Origin: an uncultured Eubacteriales bacterium
GTDB taxonomy: Bacteria; Bacillota; Clostridia; Saccharofermentanales; UBA5734
Direction of reading: 5' to 3'
DNA: 64,000 bases
Assembly (NCBI GenBank): GCA_903835065.1
Contig: CAILLO010000077.1
Span: forward strand, 112,621 to 176,620
Shown: piece by piece, positions 55,430 through 64,000 of the stretch
How the letters are laid out: each line of letters opens with the position of its first letter
How positions within the stretch are numbered: position 1 is the stretch's first letter
Program-made: the position numbers and the translations under genes
The notes under the pieces: model-generated
Database searches by the model: none
Seen by the model: only the letters and a program-made list of their open reading frames with translations
What the model was told of the DNA's origin: nothing

Positions 55430-57520
55430 ATGGCCGACCAGAAACCGGCGCGTCGATTTGGCGCGTCCAATCCCCAACCCCGCAACCAGGGCGCAGAAGG
55501 CGCCGAAAGACCCGCGAACGCAGCAGCAAGAGCGCCCTCGGGGCGCTCCCCGCAGCCCCCCCGCCAGCCCCGCCGCACCGACGGCACCCCCGGAGCGCAG
55601 CCGCAGGGCGGCTCCGCCCGCCCCCCCCAGCGTCCCCAGGGAGCCCGTCCGCCGCAGGGTGGTCGCGCCCCGCAGGCGCCCCGCCCCCCCCGGTCTCCCC
55701 AGGCCGGCGCCGGAGCCCCCCGCCCGACGCCCCGTCCGCAGGGCGAAGCCCGCAAGCCGGCTCCCCGCCCGAGCGCCACGCGCCCGCAGCCCCGTCCCAG
55801 CGCGGTTCCCCGCATCGCGGCGGGACAGGCGTCCGTCCCCGCCGTCGACGGCGCGGCGCCCCGCCTCAAGGTGATCCCGCTCAGCGGACTGTCCGAGATC
55901 GGCAAGAACATGACCGTCTTCGAGTACGGCAACGACATGATCGTCGTCGACTGCGGACTCGGCTTCCCCGAAGAGGACATGCCCGGCGTCGACCTCGTGA
56001 TCCCCGACATGTCCTACGTCTTCAAGAACCGGCAGAAGGTCCGCGGCGTCTTCCTGACGCACGGCCACGAGGACCACATCGGTGCCCTCCCCTGGCTGAT
56101 GAAGGAGGTCAAGGCGCCTCTCTACGGCCTGCCGCTGGCCCTCGCGCTCGCGAAGATCAAGATGGAGGACAAGCAGCTCGCCTCCTCCGTCAAGTTCATG
56201 AAGACGCTGCCGGGCGACATCATCCAGGCCGGCGCCTTCTCCGTGGAGTTCATCCACGCGACGCACAGCATCGCCGACGCCGCCCACCTCGCGATCCACA
56301 CGCCCGTCGGCACGATCGTGCATTCGGGCGACTTCAAGATCGACTACACGCCGATCGACGGCGGTCCGCCGGACCTCGGCCGTCTCGCGGCGCTCGGCGC
56401 CGAAGGCGTGCTCCTCCTGATGTGCGAGAGCACGAACGTGGAGAAGCGCGGCTACACGATGTCCGAGAGCAAGGTCGGCGAGACCTTCATCGACCTGTTC
56501 CAGAACGCGACGGGCCGCATCATCATCGCCACCTTCTCGTCGAACGTCCACCGCATGCAGCAGATCTTCACCGCGGCGGAGCGCTACGGCCGCAAGGTCG
56601 CGCTGGTGGGCCGCAGCATGCTCAAGGTGTTCGGCGCGGCGAACGAGCTCGGCTACATCAAGATGCAGCCCGGCACGCTGATCGACATCGAGCGCATCGA
56701 CGACTACGACCCCGACGAACTCGTGATCCTGTCGACGGGCAGCCAGGGCGAGCCGATGTCCGCGCTGACCCGAATGGCCTTCTCGGAGCACAAGAAGGTC
56801 GAGATCGTCCGCGGCGACACCGTGATCCTGTCCGCGAGCCCGATCCCCGGCAACGAGAAGGCGATCTACAAGGTCGTCAACGAGCTGTTCCGCCGCGGCG
56901 CGGACGTGGTCTACGAGTCGCTCGCCGAAGTGCATGTCTCCGGGCACGCCTGCCAGGAGGAGCTCAAGCTCATGCACCAACTGGTGAAGCCGAAGTTCTT
57001 CCTCCCCGTCCACGGCGAATACCGCCACCTGTCGCGCCACGCACAGCTCGCGAACCGCATGGGCACGCCCTGGGAGAACATCTTCCTGCTCGGCAACGGG
57101 GATATCCTCGAGCTGTCCGCGGACACGGCGAAGATCGCCGGCTACGTCAGCGCGACCGACGTCCTGATCGACGGCACGGGCCTCGGCGAAGCCGGCAACC
57201 TCGTGCTGCGCGACCGCAAGCTCCTGGCCGAGGACGGCATGCTGTCCGTCAGCATCGCCCTCTGGGCCGACGACGGGACGCTCGCCGCCGACCCCGACAT
57301 CCAGGCGCGCGGCTTCCTGTATGAAGCCGAGGCGGAGCGCGTGATCGAGGAGTCCCGCTCCAAGATCCTCACGTTCCTGCAGCGCGCGGCGGCGGCCAAC
57401 AAGCCGATCGCCGAGATGATCCGCACGAACGCCCTGCGCGACCAGCTGCGCGACTTCCTGCACGAGCGCACCCAGCGCCGACCGGTCGTGCTGGTCAGCC
57501 TGATGGAGATCGAACCCTAG
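55430..57520 (+). CDS. rnj: Ribonuclease J with long disordered N-terminal extension
   Basis: A 696-residue metallo-beta-lactamase/beta-CASP ribonuclease. The first ~143 residues are Pro/Arg/Gln/Gly-rich low complexity and look disordered. The core then begins LKVIPLSGLSEIGKN, with the zinc motif THGHEDHIGALPWL (around 210), HSGDFKID, the beta-CASP region (STGSQGEPMSAL, SASPIPGNEKAI) and HVSGHA. RNase J acts as 5' exonuclease and endonuclease in mRNA turnover. AAGGAGG sets the start at 55430; an upstream ATG at 55403 is less likely. The extension resembles RNA-binding tails and is not needed for the fold. Confidence 0.94.
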   Translation: MADQKPARRFGASNPQPRNQGAEGAERPANAAARAPSGRSPQPPRQPRRTDGTPGAQPQGGSARPPQRPQGARPPQGGRAPQAPRPPRSPQAGAGAPRPTPRPQGEARKPAPRPSATRPQPRPSAVPRIAAGQASVPAVDGAAPRLKVIPLSGLSEIGKNMTVFEYGNDMIVVDCGLGFPEEDMPGVDLVIPDMSYVFKNRQKVRGVFLTHGHEDHIGALPWLMKEVKAPLYGLPLALALAKIKMEDKQLASSVKFMKTLPGDIIQAGAFSVEFIHATHSIADAAHLAIHTPVGTIVHSGDFKIDYTPIDGGPPDLGRLAALGAEGVLLLMCESTNVEKRGYTMSESKVGETFIDLFQNATGRIIIATFSSNVHRMQQIFTAAERYGRKVALVGRSMLKVFGAANELGYIKMQPGTLIDIERIDDYDPDELVILSTGSQGEPMSALTRMAFSEHKKVEIVRGDTVILSASPIPGNEKAIYKVVNELFRRGADVVYESLAEVHVSGHACQEELKLMHQLVKPKFFLPVHGEYRHLSRHAQLANRMGTPWENIFLLGNGDILELSADTAKIAGYVSATDVLIDGTGLGEAGNLVLRDRKLLAEDGMLSVSIALWADDGTLAADPDIQARGFLYEAEAERVIEESRSKILTFLQRAAAANKPIAEMIRTNALRDQLRDFLHERTQRRPVVLVSLMEIEP

Positions 57521-57546
57521 TCCCACGTTCCCGAACAACGCACGAA

Positions 57547-57585
57547 GGACCCGTCCGCTTCCGTCGATCGGAGCCGGGCGGGTCC
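57547..57585 (+). terminator. Terminator after the RNase J gene
   Basis: GGACCCG and CGGGTCC close a branched stem with inner CCG/CGG pairs, then CTCTTCC. It stands 27 nt after the stop. Confidence 0.6.
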
Positions 57586-57637
57586 TCTTCCGTCCCCCGG
57601 GAACCGCCGAGACTTCGCGAACGGCTGTTTTCCGGGC

Positions 57638-57666
57638 TTCCAACGGAATCCGGAACGCGCTATGCT
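57638..57666 (+). promoter_or_regulatory. Weak promoter for the small membrane protein gene
   Basis: TTCCAA, 17 nt, TATGCT, about 30 nt before ATG 57696. Confidence 0.35.
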
Positions 57667-57695
57667 TCAGGAAGGAAGACCGGAGGAGGTGTCGG

Positions 57696-58046
57696 ATGGG
57701 CCATCAACGCAGAAGTCTGGAATCCTATCGCAGGGAGTTCCGGGAGGACTGGCAGCGCGAGGACCTGGGCCGGGAGGAAGAGCGGAAGGTCTGGAAGGAC
57801 CTGAAGAAAGGCATCCCGTTGCCATCGGACGTCTTCGAGGACACCAGCGGCTTCGAGACCCACTATTTTCGCCGGAAAGTCACGGGGGAGCTCACCGAGG
57901 ACGAACTCGGGGAACTGATGCGGTACCGGAAGCTCGACTCGCTCCGGGACCTCGCGGCGTCCGCGCGGGTCGTCCGGTGCGTGCTGGTCGCCCTCCTGGT
58001 CGTCGCGGCCCTCGCCCTGTTCCTGCTCCTGGTCCACGCGATCTAG
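57696..58046 (+). CDS. Small C-tail-anchored membrane protein of unknown function
   Basis: A 116-residue protein. The first ~85 residues are highly charged and helical (RRSLESYRREFREDWQRED, EERKVWKDLKKG), and the C-terminal 25 form one membrane helix (VLVALLVVAALALFLLLVHAI). GGAGGAGG precedes the ATG, and a terminator follows. I recognise no family. The codon pattern and strong ribosome binding site support a real gene. Confidence 0.7.
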   Translation: MGHQRRSLESYRREFREDWQREDLGREEERKVWKDLKKGIPLPSDVFEDTSGFETHYFRRKVTGELTEDELGELMRYRKLDSLRDLAASARVVRCVLVALLVVAALALFLLLVHAI

Positions 58047-58081
58047 GCGGCGGCCTCCGGGGCCGCGGACCGCGGGCGCAC

Positions 58082-58121
58082 GAAGCCCTCCGCACCCGGT
58101 CTTCCGGGCACGGAGGGCTTC
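58082..58121. terminator. Terminator between convergent genes
   Basis: An 11-bp stem GAAGCCCTCCG / CGGAGGGCTTC with an internal CCCGG..CCGGG, followed by TTCG. It lies between the small membrane gene and the corrinoid gene. Confidence 0.65.
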
Positions 58122-58148
58122 TTCGTGGAGCGAGGCGGGCTCGGGGCT

Positions 58149-58790
58149 CTAGCCGCGGGCCTTGATCGCCGCTGCGGCCGCTTCCGCGGCGGAGGCCGCG
58201 TCGGGGGCGTACAGGTCGGCGCCGATGCTCTTGCAGAAGGTCTCGTTGACCGGCGCGCCGCCGACCATGATGACGAACTTGTTCCGGACGCCGGCGGCCA
58301 CGGCGGCCTCGACGACGGCCTTCATCTCGTTCATCGTGGTGGTGAGCAGGGCGGAGCAGCAGATGACCTGGACGTTGTTCTCGATCGCGGCGGCGACGAA
58401 CTTGTCGGCCGGGACGTCGGTGCCGATGTCGATGACCTCGAGGCCCTTGCCTTCCATCATCATCGCGACCAGGTTCTTGCCGATGTCGTGCAGGTCGCCC
58501 TTGACGGTTCCGATGAGGACCTTGCCGCTGGCCTTGACGCCCTGGGAGGCGAGCAGGGGCTTCAGGATCTCGGTGCCGGCCTTCATGGCGCGCGCGGCGA
58601 TCAGGACGTCGGGGACGTAGACTTCGTTGTTCTTGAATTTGCCGCCGATGATGCCCATGCCCGCGAGCAGGCCCTGGTTGAGCACGTCGGACGCGGGCAC
58701 GCCGGCGTCCAGCGCTTCCTGCACCATGACCTTGACGTCCTTGGCCTTGCCCTTCTGCAGCGCTTCCGAGATCAGATCGAGGATTTCCAT
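58149..58790 (-). CDS. Corrinoid (B12)-binding protein of methyltransferase type
   Basis: A 213-residue protein with an N-terminal helical cap domain (LNQGLLAGMGIIGGKFKNNEVYVPDVLIAARAM) and a Rossmann-like B12 domain carrying the lower-ligand motif GDLHDIGKNLV (DxHxxG), plus the SALLTTTM and GGAPVN loops. It matches MtbC/MtmC-type shuttles that carry methyl groups between two methyltransferases. No methyltransferase or reactivator gene is next to it in the window, so it is an orphan here. It is cotranscribed with a PocR-type regulator upstream. Confidence 0.92.
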   Translation of the reverse strand: MEILDLISEALQKGKAKDVKVMVQEALDAGVPASDVLNQGLLAGMGIIGGKFKNNEVYVPDVLIAARAMKAGTEILKPLLASQGVKASGKVLIGTVKGDLHDIGKNLVAMMMEGKGLEVIDIGTDVPADKFVAAAIENNVQVICCSALLTTTMNEMKAVVEAAVAAGVRNKFVIMVGGAPVNETFCKSIGADLYAPDAASAAEAAAAAIKARG

Positions 58791-58837
58791 GTCTCATTCC
58801 TCCCATATCCTGCCCCGGGTCTTCCGAGGCTGTTCCG

Positions 58838-60190
58838 CTATTTCTCGAGCCGCGCCGAAGACGCCGCCGGCTTGACCTTGCCGCGCGATTCCCGAAACTT
58901 GCCCGGGGTCACGCCCGTCATCCGCTTGAACACCTTGGAGAAGTAGCTCTGGCCCTCGAAACCGGCCAGCGTCGACACGTCGACGAGCTGGATCGAGTCG
59001 TTGAGCAGCATCTTCTTGGCGGACTCCACGCGGATCCGGTTCACGAAGACGTTGAAGTTGTCCTTCATCTCCTCCTTGAAGACCCGGCTGAAGTAGGCCG
59101 GGCTGAGGTACACGTGCGACGCGGCCTCCTCCAGGGTGATGCGGTTCATGTAGTTCTTGCGGATGTAGTCCACCGCGCGGTAGATCACGTCCGCATGCTT
59201 GACTTCCGACAGGTTGAAGACCTGGTCCGTGAAGCGGGCCATGATGCCGGACAGCCAGTAGGCGAGGTCCTCGACGTTGCGGAAGCTGTTGATGCGGTTG
59301 AGGTAGCCGTAGTTGAGGCCGAAGATCTGCTGCGCGTCTGCGCCGCCCTTGATCGCGGCGCGGGACAGTAGCACGACCAGCTCGAGCACGCGGGCGCGGA
59401 TGATGTCGAAGCTGCCGCCGCTTGCGAAGAAGATGTGGCCCAGGATCTCGTTGAGGACGCGTTGCGCGCCGGGCCGGTCGCCGATCTCGATCAGGTCGAG
59501 GAGCTCGCGCTCCTTTTCCATCGGATAGGCCTCCATGCCCTCGGGCTGGCCGATGTCCTTGATCGAGCGGATATGTTCCCAGATTTCGGCCTGCAGTTCG
59601 CCGGAGCTCTTTCGGGCGTCGACGTCGGCATAGGAATCGTCGGACAGCGACTTCGCGACGTGGGCGAGCAGGTCGCACAGGCTGTTCACGCGCTGCGGGG
59701 CGATCACGGGGACGCTCTCCATCTGGCGGCGCAGCGACGGGATGAATTCGTTCGCGATCCCGTTCTTGGCCATGATTTCGTCGATCAGGAACTCGTCGGG
59801 GTCGATCATGTGCACGGGCCCGCCGAGCAGGGCGCCGACCACGACGCCACCGGACAGGACGGGCGAGGCCCAGTGCGTCAGGCCCATCGGGCAGAAATAG
59901 ACGTACTTGCCGCCGAAGCGCTCGGCCTGGTAGGAGCCGTAGAGGTGCGAATTGGTGCAGGCGTCGGCCTCGGAGGAGCCTTCGGGGATGCGGGAGCGGA
60001 AGATCTCGCCCGCGATCTCGCACACCGTGTGGCGGCCGTGCTGCCTATCCGCGACGTGCAGGGTCTCCCCCATCGCGCTGACCACCATGCACGGGACGCC
60101 GGTCGACCGCTCGTAGTCGTCCGCGGCACGGAACAGGCGTTCCATGTCGTAGTTCGGGGCGAGCGTCTGCGGCAGCGAGAAGCGGACCAT
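58838..60190 (-). CDS. PocR-sensor AraC family regulator
   Basis: A 450-residue protein with an N-terminal PocR ligand-binding domain (about 20-185; conserved cysteines and the block GKYVYFCPMGLTHWASPVL with GGVVVGALLGGPVHM), a middle helical region, and a C-terminal AraC double helix-turn-helix (ITLEEAASHVYLSPAYFSRVFKEEM, LVDVSTLAGFEGQSYFSKVFKRMTG). PocR domains sense small hydrophilic or hydrocarbon-derivative compounds and often control B12-linked catabolism. It precedes the corrinoid gene by 47 nt. It is likely an activator of this operon and perhaps of methyltransferase genes elsewhere. Confidence 0.9.
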   Translation of the reverse strand: MVRFSLPQTLAPNYDMERLFRAADDYERSTGVPCMVVSAMGETLHVADRQHGRHTVCEIAGEIFRSRIPEGSSEADACTNSHLYGSYQAERFGGKYVYFCPMGLTHWASPVLSGGVVVGALLGGPVHMIDPDEFLIDEIMAKNGIANEFIPSLRRQMESVPVIAPQRVNSLCDLLAHVAKSLSDDSYADVDARKSSGELQAEIWEHIRSIKDIGQPEGMEAYPMEKERELLDLIEIGDRPGAQRVLNEILGHIFFASGGSFDIIRARVLELVVLLSRAAIKGGADAQQIFGLNYGYLNRINSFRNVEDLAYWLSGIMARFTDQVFNLSEVKHADVIYRAVDYIRKNYMNRITLEEAASHVYLSPAYFSRVFKEEMKDNFNVFVNRIRVESAKKMLLNDSIQLVDVSTLAGFEGQSYFSKVFKRMTGVTPGKFRESRGKVKPAASSARLEK

Positions 60191-60226
60191 CGAGTGCCCT
60201 CCGGGAAATCCTTCTTTCTGGATTGT

Positions 60227-60253
60227 ATTCTATCCCGGAGGGTCAGGATGCAA
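60227..60253 (-). promoter_or_regulatory. Possible promoter of the PocR regulator gene
   Basis: The minus strand reads TTGCAT, 15 nt, TAGAAT. The short spacing suggests a weak or activator-dependent promoter. Confidence 0.4.
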
Positions 60254-60284
60254 CGGTCTTGTCTCGATTTGTATTTTCTTGCAC

Positions 60285-62684
60285 TCAGTGGCCGCGATGG
60301 ACCTCGATGACGTCGCGAATGGACTTGACCCGTCCGAACACGCGGTCGAGCTGGTCCTGTCCCTGCACTTCGACGGTCATCGAGATGCTGGCGGTGAAGT
60401 CCTTGAGGACCTTCATCGAGGCCGCGACGATGGAGACCTTCTCCTCGGCGATGGCGCTGGATATGTCGGCGAGCAGGTGCCGCCGGTCGTTCGCGAGCAC
60501 GGTCATCTCGACCTTGTACGCCGCACCGGGGGACTCCCCGGCCCATGTGACCTCGATCAGGCGCGCCGCCTCCTCGGTCTCGCGGGGCGTGCGCGTGGAA
60601 TCGGAGGGGGATAGCAGCGAGCGGATGTTGGCGCAGTCGGTCCGATGCACGGCGACGCCCTTGCCGCGGGTGATGAAGCCGACGATCGAGTCGCCGTAGA
60701 CGGGGCCGCAGCAGCGGGAGAACACGACGAGGCAGTTGTCGATGCCCTTCACGACGACGCCGCCGCTCTTGTTCGTCGGGCGGCGCTGCGGGCGCTGGGT
60801 GACCATGGCGGCGGCCGCGGCGACGAGGGCCTCCTCGGTGGCCTTCTGGCCGGCCTGCGCGAGCCCGGCCGGGACGATCTGCGACGGTACGGGCGTGGCG
60901 CCGGGCACGTGCACCAGCTGTCCCTGGGCGTTCAGCCGGTACCCCAGGCGCGTGCGCTCCTCCTCGGGCAGGTAGCGGATGTATTCCTCGCGCAGTCGGG
61001 AGATCACCTTGCCGGCCGACAGGCCGCCGAAGCCGATCGCGGAGTACATGTCGTCGACGGAGGAAAGCGAGTAGCGGCGCAGCACCGGATCGAGCACATC
61101 GCCGCGTGCAAGCAGCTGGGACGGCGTGAGCGAGAGCTTGCGAAGCTCCTTCTCGAAGGCCTCCTTGCCGCGCTCGATGTTCTCCTCGCGCATCTCCTTC
61201 TTGAACCACTGGTTGATCTTGCTGCGTGCCGACGAGCTCTTCACGATCTTCAGCCAATCGCGGCTGGGCCCGTGGACCTTGTCGGAGGTCAGGATCTCGA
61301 CGATGTCGCCGTTCTGCAGCTCGTACGTCAACGGCACGATGCGCCCGTTGACCTTGGCGCCGTACATGCGGTTGCCGATGCCGCTGTGGATGTTGTACGC
61401 GAGGTCGACCGGCACGGCGCCGGCCGGCAGCGGCACGACGTCGCCGCGCGGCGTGAACACGAACACCTCGTCGGCGACCAGACCGTTGCGCAGCGACTCC
61501 ATGAACTCGCCGGCGTCGCGCATCTCCTTCTGCCACTCGAGAAGCTGGCGCAGCCAGGCGAGCTTCTCGTCGTAGGCCTCGCCCTCCTTCGCGTCCTTGC
61601 CGCCCTTGCCCTTCGCAGCGGCGCCCCCCGCGCCCTGCGCGCCCTCCTTGTACTTCCAGTGCGCCGCGATGCCGTATTCCGCCGTGCGGTGCATGTCCTT
61701 CGTGCGGATCTGCACCTCGAAGGGCACGCCCTTGGGACCGAACACGGTCGTGTGCAGCGACTGGTACTGGTTGGGCTTGGGCATCGCGATGTAGTCCTTG
61801 AAGCGGCCGGGCATCGGGCGGTACAGGTCGTGCACCGCGCCGAGCACGGCGTAGCAGTCCGCGACCGTATCGACGACGACGCGCGTCGCGAAGAGGTCGT
61901 AGATCTGGTCCAGGGACTTGGCCTGCGTCTGCATCTTGCGGTAGATGCTGTAGAAGTGCTTCGGACGGCCGTCGATGTCGCCGTGGATGCCCATCGACTC
62001 GATACGCGCGCGGATCTCGGCGATGACCTGGGCCAGCATCTGCTCGCGCTCGGTGCGTTTCTGCGCGATCGCGCCGACGAGCTCGTAGTAGGCCTCCCGG
62101 TCGATGTAGCGGAGGCAGAGGTCCTCGAGTTCCCACTTCATGCGGTAGATGCCGAGGCGGTGGGCGAGCGGCGCGTAGATGTCGAGGGTCTCGTGCGCCT
62201 TCTCCTTCTGCTTCTCCTCGGTCATGTACTGGATCGTGCGCATGTTGTGCAGGCGGTCGGCCAGCTTGATCAGGACGACGCGGATGTCGCGGGCCATCGA
62301 GAGGAACATCTTGCGGAAGTTCTCGGCCTGCACCTCCTCCTTCGAGGAGTAGGAGATCTTCTCGAGCTTGGTCACGCCGTCGACGAGTTCCGCGACGGTC
62401 TCGCCGAACTGCTCGCGGACGTCGTCGAGGGTGCGGCCGGTGTCCTCGACGGTGTCGTGCAGCAGCGCGCCGCACAGCGTTTCGGCGTCGACCTCGTAGT
62501 CGGTCAGGATCAGGGTGGTCTCGACGGGGTGGAAGATATACGGCTCGCCGTTGGCGCGGGTCTGCCCCTCGTGCGCGGTCCTTGCGAACTCATAGGCCTT
62601 CCAGAGCCGCTCGCCGACGGGCTCGCGGAGATAGGCCTCCGCCTTGGAGACCACGGTGCCCATGAGTTCCCGGATTTCAGGCAT
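60285..62684 (-). CDS. relA: Bifunctional (p)ppGpp synthetase/hydrolase
   Basis: A 799-residue Rel protein. The order is hydrolase HD domain (CGALLHDTVEDTG, KLADRLHNMRT), synthetase domain (IYDLFATRVVVD, GRFKDYIAMPKPNQYQSLHTTV), TGS (VFVFTPRGDVVPLPAGAVPVDLAYNIHSGIG), zinc-finger-type region with CCGPVYGD, and C-terminal ACT. Both catalytic halves look intact, so it should make and degrade the alarmone, as the single long Rel of Firmicutes does. The start overlaps the recJ end by 8 nt. Confidence 0.96.
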   Translation of the reverse strand: MPEIRELMGTVVSKAEAYLREPVGERLWKAYEFARTAHEGQTRANGEPYIFHPVETTLILTDYEVDAETLCGALLHDTVEDTGRTLDDVREQFGETVAELVDGVTKLEKISYSSKEEVQAENFRKMFLSMARDIRVVLIKLADRLHNMRTIQYMTEEKQKEKAHETLDIYAPLAHRLGIYRMKWELEDLCLRYIDREAYYELVGAIAQKRTEREQMLAQVIAEIRARIESMGIHGDIDGRPKHFYSIYRKMQTQAKSLDQIYDLFATRVVVDTVADCYAVLGAVHDLYRPMPGRFKDYIAMPKPNQYQSLHTTVFGPKGVPFEVQIRTKDMHRTAEYGIAAHWKYKEGAQGAGGAAAKGKGGKDAKEGEAYDEKLAWLRQLLEWQKEMRDAGEFMESLRNGLVADEVFVFTPRGDVVPLPAGAVPVDLAYNIHSGIGNRMYGAKVNGRIVPLTYELQNGDIVEILTSDKVHGPSRDWLKIVKSSSARSKINQWFKKEMREENIERGKEAFEKELRKLSLTPSQLLARGDVLDPVLRRYSLSSVDDMYSAIGFGGLSAGKVISRLREEYIRYLPEEERTRLGYRLNAQGQLVHVPGATPVPSQIVPAGLAQAGQKATEEALVAAAAAMVTQRPQRRPTNKSGGVVVKGIDNCLVVFSRCCGPVYGDSIVGFITRGKGVAVHRTDCANIRSLLSPSDSTRTPRETEEAARLIEVTWAGESPGAAYKVEMTVLANDRRHLLADISSAIAEEKVSIVAASMKVLKDFTASISMTVEVQGQDQLDRVFGRVKSIRDVIEVHRGH

Positions 62685-64000
62685 CCGCTTCCAGAGCCCC
62701 TTCTTCCTTGAGCCGGCGATAGGTCGGCGAGCCTTCGAGCTTCACGCGGTCGGCGGTCGGCAGGAGGCGGATCCTGCGTCGCCCTGTGCCGGCGGCCTCG
62801 AGGACGACGAGCGAGGATTCCTCCAGTATAGCCAAAACCGTCTCCAGTTCAAATCCGGAGGCCGTGCCGCAGCCGTTCAGGGGCCCGAGGTCGCGGGCGA
62901 TCGCGGTGGGGTCGTAGATCGTTCCGTCGGCATTCCGCGGGTCCTTCAGGAGGCGGTAGACGGCGCCGAACAACGACGCGCGGACCATGCGGGGCGCGCC
63001 CGGGCGCAGGTCGCGGATCTGGAGCTGGACGCTCTTCGCGCCGCGGTACTCGTTGACGTCGAGCTGGAAAAGCACGTCGATGCGGTCGCCGTCGGCGAAG
63101 GAGTCGGGTCGGGACGCGTTGCCGAAGGCGATGCCGTCGGGCGCGGGGCGGCCGTCCGCGGTCCGGAACGAGTAGCGGCGGTGCTTGCCCTCGGTCAGCG
63201 GACGCTGCGCGGCGACGCGCAGGTCCTTCGCGACGAAGAGCGGCCGGGGGTTGCCCTCGCCGAACGGGGCGAGGCGCTGGAGGGACAGGGCACGGTCGAG
63301 GGTCAGCGCGGTCGGCGGCAGGACGGCGTCGGCCTCGACGGCCGGTCCGTCGTCTCCACCCTCGGGCGGCGGGAGGGCGGCCGCGCAGGCCTCGAGCGCG
63401 GCGCGGAAGGCGTCGAGGTTTCCGGGTTCGATCACGACGCCGGCGGCCTTGCGGTGCCCGCCGAACCGGACGGTGAGAGGGGCGGCGGAGGCGATCGCGG
63501 ACAGCAGGTCGAAGTCGCCGCAGCCGCGGCCGGAACCGCGGAGCTGGCCGTTCTCGTCGGCGAAGACGATGGCGGAGCGGCCGAAGGCCTCGACGAGGCG
63601 CGAGGCGACGATGCCGACCACGCCGGGGTGCCAGCCGGCGCCCGCGACGACGAGGGGCGCAGAGGGGGGGAGGGCGGTGGTGACGGCCGGGGCGGGGCGT
63701 TCGCGCGCCGCGAGGAGCGCGCGCGCCTGGGCGGACGCCTCGTCGAAGATGCGGCCCTCGACGGCCTGCCGACGCGCGTTCTCACGTTCCAGTTCGGCGG
63801 CGAGCGCGGCGGCACGCGCGGGGTCGGTCGCGAGGAGAAGCTCGACCGCGCGCGTCGCGTCGCCCATCCGCCCCGCGGCATTGAGGCGCGGGGCGAGGCG
63901 GAAGGCGACGGAGGCCTCGTCGAGGGCTTCGGGCGCGGTGGACGAGGCGTCGAGGAGCGCGCGGACGCCGGGGCGAGGCGCGCGGCGCATGCGCTCGAGG
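62677..64000 (-). CDS. recJ: Single-stranded-DNA exonuclease RecJ, C-terminal part
   Basis: The frame is open to the window edge, so only about 440 C-terminal residues are seen. The DHHA1 domain is present (RLAPRLNAAGRMGDATRAVELL, GWHPGVVGIVASRLVE, GSGRGCGDFDLLSAI, FGGHRKAAGVVIEPGNL), followed by the OB-fold (LAPFGEGNPRPLFVAKDL) and a winged C-terminal region. The N-terminal DHH motifs lie beyond 64,000. RecJ degrades single strands 5' to 3' in repair. recJ followed by rel is a common Firmicutes order. Confidence 0.93.
   Translation of the reverse strand, partial: LERMRRAPRPGVRALLDASSTAPEALDEASVAFRLAPRLNAAGRMGDATRAVELLLATDPARAAALAAELERENARRQAVEGRIFDEASAQARALLAARERPAPAVTTALPPSAPLVVAGAGWHPGVVGIVASRLVEAFGRSAIVFADENGQLRGSGRGCGDFDLLSAIASAAPLTVRFGGHRKAAGVVIEPGNLDAFRAALEACAAALPPPEGGDDGPAVEADAVLPPTALTLDRALSLQRLAPFGEGNPRPLFVAKDLRVAAQRPLTEGKHRRYSFRTADGRPAPDGIAFGNASRPDSFADGDRIDVLFQLDVNEYRGAKSVQLQIRDLRPGAPRMVRASLFGAVYRLLKDPRNADGTIYDPTAIARDLGPLNGCGTASGFELETVLAILEESSLVVLEAAGTGRRRIRLLPTADRVKLEGSPTYRRLKEEGALEADA

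Noticed and set aside
55028-57643. An 871-residue minus-strand ORF
   Set aside because: Only the final 86 residues (S20) are real; the rest is antisense to the RNase J gene.

Overview
The window is a GC-rich (clearly well above 60% by eye; not computed) chromosomal segment from a Gram-positive-lineage anaerobe, most likely Clostridia. The basis is gene content. Ribosomal protein L27 carries the Firmicutes N-terminal extension and sits beside its processing protease Prp. RNase J, TmcAL, DUF177-rpmF, the DUF512 radical-SAM protein and the TIGR03960/TIGR03936 pair are present. Energy genes are fermentative (pta-ackA), and a rubredoxin, several Fe-S flavoproteins, a corrinoid protein and HypA/HypB fit an obligate anaerobe. 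A Christensenellales-like lineage is plausible but unproven. I see no IS element, prophage, CRISPR array, tRNA or rRNA. Gene density is very high, and most genes lie in long minus-strand operons.

Layout. 1-2,927: rplU-prp-rpmA-obgE-yhbY (minus) with an L21-type leader, then the start of a rubredoxin gene. 2,998-4,385: a damaged M6 metalloprotease. 4,620-12,532: a zinc-ribbon protein and a DeoR-controlled operon, deoR - zinc dehydrogenase - E2 - E3 - fused E1, encoding a complete 2-oxoacid/acetoin-type dehydrogenase complex plus an upstream polyol/sugar-phosphate-type dehydrogenase. 12,620-16,018: FAD disulfide-type oxidoreductase, lipoprotein, Fe-S protein and a C_GCAxxG_C_C protein. 16,071-19,755: RNase G-like protein, TIGR03936, and a TIGR03960 radical SAM gene with a frameshift. 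19,836-20,615: a self-contained DUF2089-like regulator and membrane-protein pair. 20,655-23,022: melA-type GH4 alpha-galactosidase divergent from an AraC regulator.

23,027-28,729: an unusual operon, DUF5692 membrane protein - hypB - large Fe-S/FAD oxidoreductase (frameshifted) - hypA. It is divergent from a FadR-type GntR regulator, with a TGGTnnnACCA operator at each promoter. 28,858-30,501: dinB under a LexA-type box, with a small partner gene. 30,596-37,546: glycogen phosphorylase with a LacI/MalR-like operator, WYL regulator, A24 peptidase, CPBP protease, TauE/SafE permease and a Dabb protein. 37,534-45,428: DUF177-rpmF, then DUF512 - der - typA - mltG - U32 peptidase. 45,431-47,713: pta-ackA.

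47,746-50,140: a 25-residue hydrophobic peptide gene preceded by a structured leader and three 20-bp-phased direct repeats, followed by a membrane HD-GYP protein and DUF5317. This is my best candidate for something undescribed. 50,145-55,288: two unknown proteins, tmcAL, tyrS, rpsT. 55,430-58,121: RNase J and a small membrane protein. 58,149-60,253: PocR-AraC regulator with an orphan corrinoid protein. 60,285-64,000: RelA/SpoT and the C-terminal part of RecJ.

Three genes are each broken by a one-base indel in a run of four G/C. Correcting that base restores a family-consistent reading frame in every case, so sequencing or assembly error is the leading explanation. Starts given here are often shorter than the ORF track because I chose them by ribosome binding site and family N-terminus.
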